The translations under genes and the position numbers were made by a program. A stretch of 64,000 nucleotides of DNA from Acidobacteriota bacterium (GTDB lineage: Bacteria > Acidobacteriota > Blastocatellia > Pyrinomonadales > Pyrinomonadaceae). Position 1 is the stretch's first letter. Each line of letters starts with the position of its first letter. The stretch lies in the NCBI GenBank assembly GCA_003223025.1, contig QHXR01000001.1, forward strand, positions 756,248-820,247, given 5' to 3'. Under the pieces are notes generated by a model that was not told the origin of the DNA, ran no database searches, and worked only from the letters and a program-made list of their open reading frames with translations. Positions 52,658-60,187 of the stretch are shown in pieces.

Positions 52658-53672
52658 TCTCGATCTCGACAGGTTCTCGCTGAAAGATCCAGCCTCGCTT
52701 CCAGAAATAGAACAGCAGCCCGATCGTCATAATCACCATTACTCCCAGCGTCGCGTAGTATCCGTTCTGCGATTTTAGCTCGGGCATGTTCTCGAAGTTC
52801 ATTCCATAGATCCCGGCAATCAAACTAAGCGGAAGGATGATCGCGGAGACGACCGCGAGAGTTTTCATTACTTCATTCGTCTTCGTCGCAATAACTGAGA
52901 AATGAATATCGAACAAACTGCTGACGAGGTCGCGGTAATTTTCGGCGAGGTCGGAGATGCGTTGCAGATGATCGTGAACGTCGCGGAAAAACGGCAGGAT
53001 GTTTGACGGTATCTGCGGGAATTCTCCGTGCGACATTCGGTAGAGGACGTCGAGCTGTCGCGCCGAGATCCTCCGAAGCCGGGCGACGCTGCGACGAAGA
53101 TCCATGATGTCCTCGAGGATCGTTTTGCTGCCCTTTTTCATATGAAAAACCCGCTCCTCGAGATCGTTTATCGCGCGGTCGAAGTCATCGACGATCGGCA
53201 TATACAGATCGACGAGCTGGTCGAGGATCTGATGAAGCAAATAGGCAGCACCGCGTTGGCATGCGAACGGACTATTTCGGACCTGCTGCTTTATTACCTT
53301 GATGCTGCGGAAACGCTCGAGGTGAAACGTGACAACGTAATTGTCTCCGAGATATCCGTCGAGCTCTTTCGTTACGAAATTCGAACTGTCCGTCTCTTCC
53401 GGCCGTACGCCATGAACAATGAAAAAAAGGTAAGTCGGAAATGCTTCGACTTTCGGCTGGTTCCGCGTCTCGACTGCATCTTCGGCAGTTAGCGGATGAA
53501 ACTTAAAAACATCAAGGAGGACGCGCCTGCCGGCCTCGATCTGCTCCGGGTTTTCGCCCAGTATATCGACCCAGATGAGGTTGTCTTTGTCTGCTAAAAG
53601 TGTGGGCAGCTCATCGAGCGAGAAGCCTTCTTCTACGCGCTCCGCTCCTTTACGATATACGAAAATTTCCAT
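52641..53672 (-). CDS. corA: CorA-family magnesium/cobalt transporter
   Basis: Inner-membrane Mg2+ channel. 343 residues. A large N-terminal cytosolic funnel ends with the pore-lining helix, then the two C-terminal membrane helices. The family signature GMNF occurs in AGIYGMNFENMPEL, and the final helix is GVMVIMTIGLLFYFWKRGW. Start MEIFVYRKGAERVEEG at 53672 is typical; codons upstream are not conserved in style. Confidence 0.95.
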   Translation of the reverse strand: MEIFVYRKGAERVEEGFSLDELPTLLADKDNLIWVDILGENPEQIEAGRRVLLDVFKFHPLTAEDAVETRNQPKVEAFPTYLFFIVHGVRPEETDSSNFVTKELDGYLGDNYVVTFHLERFRSIKVIKQQVRNSPFACQRGAAYLLHQILDQLVDLYMPIVDDFDRAINDLEERVFHMKKGSKTILEDIMDLRRSVARLRRISARQLDVLYRMSHGEFPQIPSNILPFFRDVHDHLQRISDLAENYRDLVSSLFDIHFSVIATKTNEVMKTLAVVSAIILPLSLIAGIYGMNFENMPELKSQNGYYATLGVMVIMTIGLLFYFWKRGWIFQREPVEIETKRED

Positions 53673-53748
53673 GTTCGATGTGTAACAAAGCGCGAAAACC
53701 GGAGATTCAGCAAACAATAATACCTATGCTAATCTGGGACGGCAACCA

Positions 53749-54672
53749 ATGACAGAACAGAACGTTACATTGAGCGTGCTAAACGTTTCGAAACGCTTCG
53801 GAGACTTCTCCGCCGTCGAAGATCTCAGCTTCGACGTTCGCGCCGGCCGCGTGTTCGGATTCCTCGGTCCGAACGGAGCAGGTAAGACGACAACCATACG
53901 AATGATCGTCGGCATAACGGTGCCGGACGAAGGCTCGATCGAATTATTCGGTCAAAAGATCTCGCCGGCGCTGCAGGACCGCATCGGATATCTTCCGGAG
54001 GAACGCGGTCTTTACAAAAAGATGAAGATCGTCGACCAGCTCCGCTACTTCGCCGCGCTCAAAGGAGTTTCGGCGGCGGATACCGAACGGAAAATAGATT
54101 TCTGGTTGGATCGGATGCAGCTAGGCGATTGGAAAAAGAAAAAGACGAGCGATCTGTCGAAGGGCATGCAGCAAAAAGTCCAATTTATTTCCACGGTACT
54201 TCACGATCCCGATCTGCTGATCCTCGACGAACCGTTCTCCGGCCTCGATCCGATCAACGTCGAATTTTTGATGGACGTGATCTCGGAATTTAAGACGCAG
54301 GATAAGACGATAATCTTCTCGACTCATCTAATGGAGACGGCGGAGAAACTCTGCAACGACATTCTGCTGATCAACAAAGCACGTAAAGTCGTATCGGGAA
54401 GTTTGCGGCAAGTGAAAGAAAGTTACGGCAGAAATCTGATCGCGTTGCGAGCGACCGGAAGCGAATCGGTGTTAAGCGATCCGTCGATCGTTTCGAAGAC
54501 GGTTGTGCATGCGGACGAGACGATTGTACATCTAATAGACGGCACCGATCCGCAGATCTTGTTACGGAGATTGATCGACGGCGGTGCCGAGATCTCCAAA
54601 TTCGAAAAAGTGGAAGCCAGTTTGAACGATATTTTTATCGACGAAATCCGGGGAGTGAAAGTTGAGAAATGA
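53749..54672 (+). CDS. ABC transporter ATP-binding protein (NatA-like exporter)
   Basis: A 307-residue ATPase. Walker A GPNGAGKTTTIRM near residue 43, the Q-loop region YLPEERGLYKKM, signature LSKGMQQKVQF, and Walker B LLILDEPFSGLDP. A C-terminal extension after residue 220 is typical of NatA/DrrA-type exporters. Its permease partner is at 55225-56577, separated by a four-helix-bundle gene. The last codons and stop lie at the beginning of a word repeat. Confidence 0.93.
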   Translation: MTEQNVTLSVLNVSKRFGDFSAVEDLSFDVRAGRVFGFLGPNGAGKTTTIRMIVGITVPDEGSIELFGQKISPALQDRIGYLPEERGLYKKMKIVDQLRYFAALKGVSAADTERKIDFWLDRMQLGDWKKKKTSDLSKGMQQKVQFISTVLHDPDLLILDEPFSGLDPINVEFLMDVISEFKTQDKTIIFSTHLMETAEKLCNDILLINKARKVVSGSLRQVKESYGRNLIALRATGSESVLSDPSIVSKTVVHADETIVHLIDGTDPQILLRRLIDGGAEISKFEKVEASLNDIFIDEIRGVKVEK

Positions 54673-54725
54673 GAAAGGAGAAAGGAGAAGGGAGAAGTGA
54701 GAAATGAGAAATGAGAAGTGAGATA
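54663..54725. repeat. GAGAAATGAGAAAGG word array, left flank of the four-helix-bundle gene
   Basis: About eight GAGAAATGA/GAGAAAGGA units begin at the ATPase stop. The inverse words (TTTCTCATTTCTCA) are at 55176-55209, beyond the four-helix-bundle gene. Confidence 0.9.
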
Positions 54726-54809
54726 TAGAGAAGAATCATAATCCGCGGAATTTTTATTCAGCACGAACCAATAGTCGGGGAGATACAAATCAATCTAGTA
54801 GGAGGACCT

Positions 54810-55169
54810 ATGAAAAAGTCTAATGTACTAAAAGACAAATCGTATCTTTTCGCACTAAGAGTTGTGAAGATGTCTCGTCATCTTGTTGCGGAGCTAAAAG
54901 AGTATGTACTCTCGAAGCAGGTCTTACGCTCTGGTACTTCCATCGGGGCGAACATCGAGGAAGCGTTCCAAGGTGAATCGAAAATGGATTTTATCCATAA
55001 GCTCTCAATCGCAAACAAAGAAGCATTTGAAACACATTACTGGATCCGAATCTTGCGAGACACTGGATTGCTAACGAAGAGCCAATCTGATTCCTTACTC
55101 GCCGAATGCGATGAACTACAGCGGATGCTGGTGGCAGCCATAAAGACCGCCAAAAGCAGAAGTCGATAG
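54810..55169 (+). CDS. Four-helix-bundle protein (S23/Avd-like)
   Basis: A 119-residue helical protein of the 23S-intervening-sequence family. The segment VLRSGTSIGANIEEAFQGESKMDFIHKLSIANKEA (in parts: RSGTSIGANIEEA, KLSIANKEA, ETHYWIRILRDTGLL) is diagnostic. Such proteins form small pentamers; relatives include the Avd protein of diversity-generating retroelements and proteins inside rRNA inserts. Function here is unknown. An AGGAGG site lies just before the ATG. It is unrelated to the ABC genes it splits and is flanked by inverted word repeats, as though inserted. Confidence 0.88.
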   Translation: MKKSNVLKDKSYLFALRVVKMSRHLVAELKEYVLSKQVLRSGTSIGANIEEAFQGESKMDFIHKLSIANKEAFETHYWIRILRDTGLLTKSQSDSLLAECDELQRMLVAAIKTAKSRSR

Positions 55170-55170
55170 C

Positions 55171-55209
55171 AGAAGATTTCTCATTTCTCATTTCTGACTT
55201 CTCATTTCA
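55171..55209. repeat. TTTCTCATTTCTCA words, right flank of the four-helix-bundle gene
   Basis: Inverse of the array at 54663-54725. It ends about 16 bases before the permease start at 55225. Confidence 0.9.
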
Positions 55210-55224
55210 AACTGTGTTTCACAT

Positions 55225-56577
55225 ATGAAGAAATTCCTCGCCGTAGTAAAACACGAATACAGAAAGGTCGTACTGAAGTGGTCGTTTTTGATCGGGACGC
55301 TGCTGCTTCCGTTTCTCGCGGCCTGCTTCGCCGTTGTTCCGGCGATCATTTTCTCACTGAAAGGCGAGCCGACGCGGATCGTGATCGTCGATCCAACCGG
55401 GAAGATCGAGCCGAGGCTCAGAGCGAATCTATCATCCGAGAAAATGGAAGCTCGCGCTCACCGCGCTGCCGAAGAATCGATGAAAGATTTCACGCCGTCG
55501 CAGGAAGAACAAATAAAGCGGAGCGCGGAGCAGTTTGGCCAGGAGTTCGAGTTCATCAGCTACGAGACGAAAGGCTCGCTGACGAATGATATCCGTTCCG
55601 ATTTGAATTCTATGATCGTAAACGGGATGGCCGACGCGTATCTGATGATCCCTGAGGATATTGATTCCGGCAATTCGACATTCGAATTCCGCTCTCGAAA
55701 GGCGGGCGATTTCGTGATGAACGAAAGTTTCCAGGAAGCTCTGAACGATGCGGTCAGATCGCAGCGTCTTGCCGACGCGAACATCAGCGAGGACAAGTTG
55801 AAAGACCTGACGCATCCGGTAAACCTGGACTCGAAGGGAATCGATGAAAAGGGAGCGGAGCGTGACAGCGGCGGAACTTTTATCGCTTCGTTTGTAATCG
55901 GTCTGATGATCTACATCACGCTGGCGATCTATGGACAAGCGATCATGGGTGCCGTTGTCGAGGAAAAAGAGACGCGGATCGCGGAGATCCTTTTCTCGTC
56001 GGCAAGACCATTCGAATTAATGATGGGCAAGCTCGTCGGTGTCGGGCTTGCCGGATTAACGCAGCTCGGTATTTGGGTCGCGTCGGCCGCCGTGATCGTG
56101 AGCGTAATCGCGCTGCAAACCGACCTGAGCGAGGTGGTCGGAACGCTTCCGTCGATCTCGCCTTTGATGATCGTTTATTTTCTCGTTTTCTTCTTACTCG
56201 GATTTTTCATCTACGCCTCGATCTTCGCACTTATCGGATCGATGGTTACGACCGTTCAGGAAGGCGGACAATTTGCATTTCCGCCGGTGATGCTGATGCT
56301 GATCGGTTTCTATTTCAGCTTCGCGGTAGTGCGTGATCCGAACTCGAGTCTCTCGTTCTGGGTTTCGATCGCGCCGTTCTTTGCTCCGATAACTATGCCG
56401 GTCCGGATCCTTTCGGAGACACCGCCGTTTTGGCAGATCGGCCTTTCGTTTATCGTCAACGCCGTAGCGATCGCTGGACTGATCTGGCTCGCGTCCCGCG
56501 TCTATCGTGTTGGAATGTTGATGTACGGGAAACGTGCGACGATTCCCGAAGTATGGAAATGGATCAGGCAGGCGTAG
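55225..56577 (+). CDS. ABC transporter permease (NatB-like)
   Basis: A 450-residue membrane protein. First helix near 20-45 (WSFLIGTLLLPFLAACFAVVPAIIF), then a large extracytoplasmic domain to about residue 215, then five helices (TFIASFVIGLMIYITLAIYG, AGLTQLGIWVASAAVIVSV, and others). GAVVEEKETRIAEILFSSARPFELMMGKLVG is the conserved coupling segment of the NatB/ABC-2 group. It acts with the upstream ATPase, probably exporting a drug, ion or lipid. Substrate unknown. Confidence 0.9.
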   Translation: MKKFLAVVKHEYRKVVLKWSFLIGTLLLPFLAACFAVVPAIIFSLKGEPTRIVIVDPTGKIEPRLRANLSSEKMEARAHRAAEESMKDFTPSQEEQIKRSAEQFGQEFEFISYETKGSLTNDIRSDLNSMIVNGMADAYLMIPEDIDSGNSTFEFRSRKAGDFVMNESFQEALNDAVRSQRLADANISEDKLKDLTHPVNLDSKGIDEKGAERDSGGTFIASFVIGLMIYITLAIYGQAIMGAVVEEKETRIAEILFSSARPFELMMGKLVGVGLAGLTQLGIWVASAAVIVSVIALQTDLSEVVGTLPSISPLMIVYFLVFFLLGFFIYASIFALIGSMVTTVQEGGQFAFPPVMLMLIGFYFSFAVVRDPNSSLSFWVSIAPFFAPITMPVRILSETPPFWQIGLSFIVNAVAIAGLIWLASRVYRVGMLMYGKRATIPEVWKWIRQA

Positions 56578-56654
56578 CAGACGGAAATGCTTTTCGGATT
56601 CATTTTTGAACTCATCTTCGCACTCACGTTTTCACTGACTCGATCGACCTTCGG

Positions 56655-57215
56655 ATGAATATTGAGATCGAAAAGAAATACCGCTTGACGCCCGATCGGA
56701 GAAGCCGAGTCGAGGATGCTCTGAAACGCGCAGGCGCGGATTTCGTTCGCGATGATTTCGAAGAAAATACGATCTACGGAGGTCCGATTCTGGATCGCTC
56801 AGCAAGTATCGTCAGGATCAGGAGGACGCAGGATCGTTCAATCCTTACGTTCAAACGCCGCATTGAAAATGACTCGGACGTGAAGCATCAGATCGAATAC
56901 GAGAGCGAGATCTCGGACGCGGATTCAATCGCAAAGATCCTTCTCGAGCTTAAGCTGGAGCCGAAACTTGTCTACGAAAAACGACGGTCGACATGGAAGA
57001 TGGGTCCGGTCGAGGTCGTAATTGACGAGTTGCCGTTCGGTTTGTTTCTCGAGATCGAAGGATCGGTGATCGAGATCAAAGAAGCGGAGAAGCTCCTCGA
57101 AATCGAAGATCTGGAAACCGAGCACGAGACATACCCGCGGATCACGGCTCGATTCGGAAAAAAAGTTGGAGATCGCGTCGAAGCGCGCTTTCCGGTTACT
57201 TCTTCTCCTCAGTAA
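56655..57215 (+). CDS. CYTH-domain protein (class IV adenylate cyclase/thiamine-triphosphatase fold)
   Basis: A 186-residue triphosphate-tunnel protein. The signature ExExK is at residues 4-8 (EIEKK). Basic residues on later strands (RIRRTQDRSILTFKRR) and acidic VEVVIDELPFGLFLEIEG complete the tunnel. Members hydrolyse tripolyphosphate or thiamine triphosphate, or make cAMP. The sequence does not decide between them. The 3' end overlaps the converging histidine-kinase gene by 20 bases. Confidence 0.85.
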   Translation: MNIEIEKKYRLTPDRRSRVEDALKRAGADFVRDDFEENTIYGGPILDRSASIVRIRRTQDRSILTFKRRIENDSDVKHQIEYESEISDADSIAKILLELKLEPKLVYEKRRSTWKMGPVEVVIDELPFGLFLEIEGSVIEIKEAEKLLEIEDLETEHETYPRITARFGKKVGDRVEARFPVTSSPQ

Positions 57216-59184
57216 GGTTGAGAATATCCGCGATAAGTTTGTCCGGATCGAACGGTTTCGTCGCGTAAAGTTGAAACCCCGATTCAAATGCTTTTTGTTT
57301 ACTTTCAGTCGTCGTAAAGGCGCTTAATGCGATCGCCGGGATCAATCCTCCACGACTCGGTGACATCTGCCGAATTCGTGACAAAAGCGAGTAGCCGTCT
57401 TCGTCCGGCATGGCCAGATCTGAAATGATCAGATGAGGCAATCCGTTCGATGGCTGTGAAAGGATATCCATTGCAAACTTTGCCGATTCCGCACTCGAAA
57501 CATCGGCTCCCGACTGCTGCAGAAACAATTGCAGCACCTCACGCGAATCGGCGTCATCCTCGACGATGAGAACTCGTTTGCCGGCAAGCGGGCGGCGATT
57601 TATTTGTGGCGCCGCGTCCTCTTGCGAATTCGCAGGTAGTTTCGAATCGCTCAGCGGAAACGTGACTATGAATTCCGCACCCCGCCCAAGTCCGTCGCTT
57701 AAAGCACTGACGGCGCCGCGGTGTTTTTCTACCAAAATTTTGACGATCGAAAGTCCGAGTCCGAGTCCGGTATTGCCGCGGCTCCGTCCGATCTCGCCTT
57801 GGGCGAACTGATTGAAAATATTCGGCAACAACGCCGGATCGATCCCCTGGCCGGTATCTTTGACATGGATCGCAACCGCCTCCGCGGTGGACTTCAATTC
57901 GATCGATACTTTACCGCCTTCAGGCGTGAACTTTATCGCGTTTGAGATCAAGTTTGTCAGCACTTGCTGGAGCCGTCCGGCGTCGCCGATGACGATCACC
58001 TCATGCGAGTCAGCCGCGAAACTGAAATCGAGACCGTGAGTCTCGGCCACCGGTTTCTGCGATTGAAAAGCGACGCGAACGACCTCGAAAAGATTTGTCG
58101 GGTGAAGCTCGAGCCGGAGTCGTCCGGATGTTACGCGAGCTGAATCGACAAGATCATTGATCAACTTCGTCTGCAGGCGAGCCTGTCGCTCGATCGTCTC
58201 AAGTGCGTTCCGTCGCGTCGTATCGTCGACCGTCTTTGTCAGAAGAATTTTCGACCAGCCGAGAATCGCGTTAAGCGGAGAACGCAGCTCGTGGGAAACC
58301 AATGCGAGGAAGAAGTCTTTCGCGCGATTTGCCTCGACCGCTTCGTCGCGAGCGCGTTTTTCCCGATCGTAGACTTTTGCAAGTTCTTCAGCAGCCAACT
58401 TTTGCTGCGTGATGCTGCGGACGATTCCCATCATTCGCCGTGGCACATTTTCGGAATCTCCGACTGATCTTCCTTCCGCCGATATCCAATCGAACGTTCC
58501 GTCGCTGCGAACGACCCGAAACTCTTCGTCGTAAGCTACGCTCTGATTTTGCAAACGCTCGAAAAGTTGTTCGACGAAGTTGCGATCATCGGCGTGAACG
58601 ACGGAGAGAAAACTTTCGAAGGTCATCAGATCGTATCTCGGAAGCCCGAGCAACTCGTTACAACTCGGCGTGGCGTAGATTCGCGATTCCTCAATATCCC
58701 AAAACCATAGCCCGATGCCCGCGTTCTCGGCGGCTCGGAGCAACTGTTCGTTTTCGCTCTCCTGAGACTTGTGTCGGTCCAACTCCGGCAGAAGGCGTCC
58801 CGAAACAAATATTTCACTTTGCGTGTCCGAAATTTTTAAGGGCTGAAGTTGAAGCTCGACCGGAATTTTCTCTTCGGCGCTGACTCGGAAATCTACCGCG
58901 ACAAGCGACGACTTTCCCTGAGACGCATCGGCGACTGCTTTGGCGACCACTCGCGCCGTGTTCTCGGAGGAATGCCAGAAAACCGTTTCCGAAAACAACT
59001 GACCGGCGAGCATCTTGGTTTTAGTATTAGTCTTTTCGAAAAGCCTTCCGTCGAGGCTTAGGATTCGGCCGGTGCGATCCAAAGTACCGAAAAATTCGAA
59101 ATTCCGATCGAATATTGCTATAGACCTCGGATCGAAGCCGTTCGGGTCTATCGATTCCGAACCTGTTTTTTCGGCTGGGCGCAT
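57196..59184 (-). CDS. Hybrid sensor histidine kinase with PAS domains and receiver
   Basis: A 662-residue cytosolic hybrid kinase with no membrane segment. A PAS-like region at about 15-130 is followed by a second PAS at about 145-265 (LWFWDIEESRIYATPSCNELL, then EEFRVVRSDGTFDWISAEGR). The dimerisation helix carries the phospho-His in SHELRSPLNAILGWSK near residue 300. The ATPase has NAIKFTPEGG and GNTGLGLGLSIVK. The C-terminal receiver (about 537-655) has VLIVEDDADSREVL and the phospho-Asp in LIISDLAMPDEDG. Signal and output partner are not shown; the NtrC-type regulator 1 kb away is a candidate. Confidence 0.9.
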   Translation of the reverse strand: MRPAEKTGSESIDPNGFDPRSIAIFDRNFEFFGTLDRTGRILSLDGRLFEKTNTKTKMLAGQLFSETVFWHSSENTARVVAKAVADASQGKSSLVAVDFRVSAEEKIPVELQLQPLKISDTQSEIFVSGRLLPELDRHKSQESENEQLLRAAENAGIGLWFWDIEESRIYATPSCNELLGLPRYDLMTFESFLSVVHADDRNFVEQLFERLQNQSVAYDEEFRVVRSDGTFDWISAEGRSVGDSENVPRRMMGIVRSITQQKLAAEELAKVYDREKRARDEAVEANRAKDFFLALVSHELRSPLNAILGWSKILLTKTVDDTTRRNALETIERQARLQTKLINDLVDSARVTSGRLRLELHPTNLFEVVRVAFQSQKPVAETHGLDFSFAADSHEVIVIGDAGRLQQVLTNLISNAIKFTPEGGKVSIELKSTAEAVAIHVKDTGQGIDPALLPNIFNQFAQGEIGRSRGNTGLGLGLSIVKILVEKHRGAVSALSDGLGRGAEFIVTFPLSDSKLPANSQEDAAPQINRRPLAGKRVLIVEDDADSREVLQLFLQQSGADVSSAESAKFAMDILSQPSNGLPHLIISDLAMPDEDGYSLLSRIRQMSPSRGGLIPAIALSAFTTTESKQKAFESGFQLYATKPFDPDKLIADILNLTEEKK

Positions 59185-59221
59185 TTTTGTAATTTGGTAT
59201 CTAAGCGGGGGCGGATGAAGG

Positions 59222-59258
59222 AAATGACCCCGTCAAAACTGCATTAACGGGGTCATTT
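59222..59258 (-). terminator. Terminator after the lmo0937-type gene
   Basis: AAATGACCCCGT and ACGGGGTCATTT form a perfect 12-base-pair stem with a 13-base loop, 28 bases past the stop on the minus strand. Confidence 0.75.
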
Positions 59259-59286
59259 TAACAAAAAGATTCGTGTTCTTCGAGCG

Positions 59287-59436
59287 TTAAACCGCTGCGC
59301 GCCCCGTCAAGAGCCGAATCACAAAAACTACGACTGCAACCAAAAGTAGAACATGTAAAATTCCGCCAAACGTCTGGCCGGCCACAAGACCGAGAAGCCA
59401 CAAGACTAACAAAATGACAATGATCGTTTCTAACAT
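59287..59436 (-). CDS. Small membrane protein, lmo0937/DUF5670 type
   Basis: A 49-residue two-helix protein: MLETIIVILLVLWLLGLV, a Gly/Gln turn (GQTFGG), then ILHVLLLVAVVVFVIRLL. This is the typical lmo0937-family pattern. Members are stress-associated but have no proven role. A GGAGG site lies 11 bases before the ATG. A weak sigma-54-like box (TGGCAT-N5-TTGA) on the minus strand near 59521-59507 might drive it. It is one of several small membrane proteins around the NtrC-type regulator. Confidence 0.75.
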   Translation of the reverse strand: MLETIIVILLVLWLLGLVAGQTFGGILHVLLLVAVVVFVIRLLTGRAAV

Positions 59437-59748
59437 AATTCAGAATTCCTCCCTTGTTTGTTCATGCCGAATTTGAAAAGTCCCGTCGGCACTGCCAACG
59501 AGGAATTCAATTCGTATGCCAAGACCGGATTTCTTAAGGAAACTCAATGATCACAACCCTTCCGCTAGAGTCGGGCTTAAAACTAGGTCGGAGAAACGTA
59601 CGCAATGCATGCAAGAATGGAGTAGACTCGAGCTACCAGCTCAACAGTAAACTCAGGTCTCCACAGATGTATGGATTTAATGCAAATATTTTAAGGTCGT
59701 CCTTCCGATTTAACACCTAACTGTTGAAATAACTGGATCTACTCAAGT

Positions 59749-59764
59749 TGGCATAATGATTGCG
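59749..59764 (+). promoter_or_regulatory. Sigma-54 promoter, site 1
   Basis: TGGCATAATGATTGCG: GG and GC are separated by exactly ten bases, with TTGC at -12. Transcription would start near 59775, past an in-frame ATG at 59756. The nearest later start, TTG 59816, has an AGGAG site. Confidence 0.7.
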
Positions 59765-59815
59765 AAATGCGCCAACGTTAGGTTCAATATCTTGAAACCG
59801 TCAGGAGAAATTCCT

Positions 59816-60115
59816 TTGAAGACCTTAGCCGGAAGAAAAAGTACAAACAACGACGACTTCTCGCGGCGACGTGAACGTGCCCGAGAGCTGTCCTTGGTCT
59901 CCACTCAATCCCCAAGGCGTTTCCGGATCGCTATTGCAGACAATCTTTTTAAGAAACAACCCGAGTTCGAATTGACGGACGAGCCGAACGCGAATGCAAT
60001 CGCCCAAACTGATTCGGATTTTCCGGGCTTCGACTTCCGAACTGAGTTACTAATAGGTCTGGCCGCGGTGGCCGGTCTCACGATTGGCTATTTTGTCGGT
60101 CGGCGTCGGCTGTAA
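59816..60115 (+). CDS. Small protein with C-terminal membrane helix, unknown
   Basis: About 99 residues if read from TTG 59816. A basic, Ser/Arg-rich N-terminus (LAGRKSTNNDDFSRRRERA), an acidic middle (EFELTDEPNANAIAQTDSD), and one membrane helix at the end (LLIGLAAVAGLTIGYFVGRRRL). The ATG at 59756 would add 20 codons but lies inside the sigma-54 promoter, upstream of the expected start site, whereas TTG follows AGGAG by eight bases. A membrane-tail protein with the soluble part in the cytosol. No family recognised. The 379 bases upstream (59437-59815) hold this promoter and nothing else evident. Confidence 0.6.
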   Translation: MKTLAGRKSTNNDDFSRRRERARELSLVSTQSPRRFRIAIADNLFKKQPEFELTDEPNANAIAQTDSDFPGFDFRTELLIGLAAVAGLTIGYFVGRRRL

Positions 60116-60187
60116 GAATGCGAAGGTTTCTGTGTGCGGTTTTGATACAATAATAAAAAATAGGTGAGTTTCAGCACCCAAAATACT

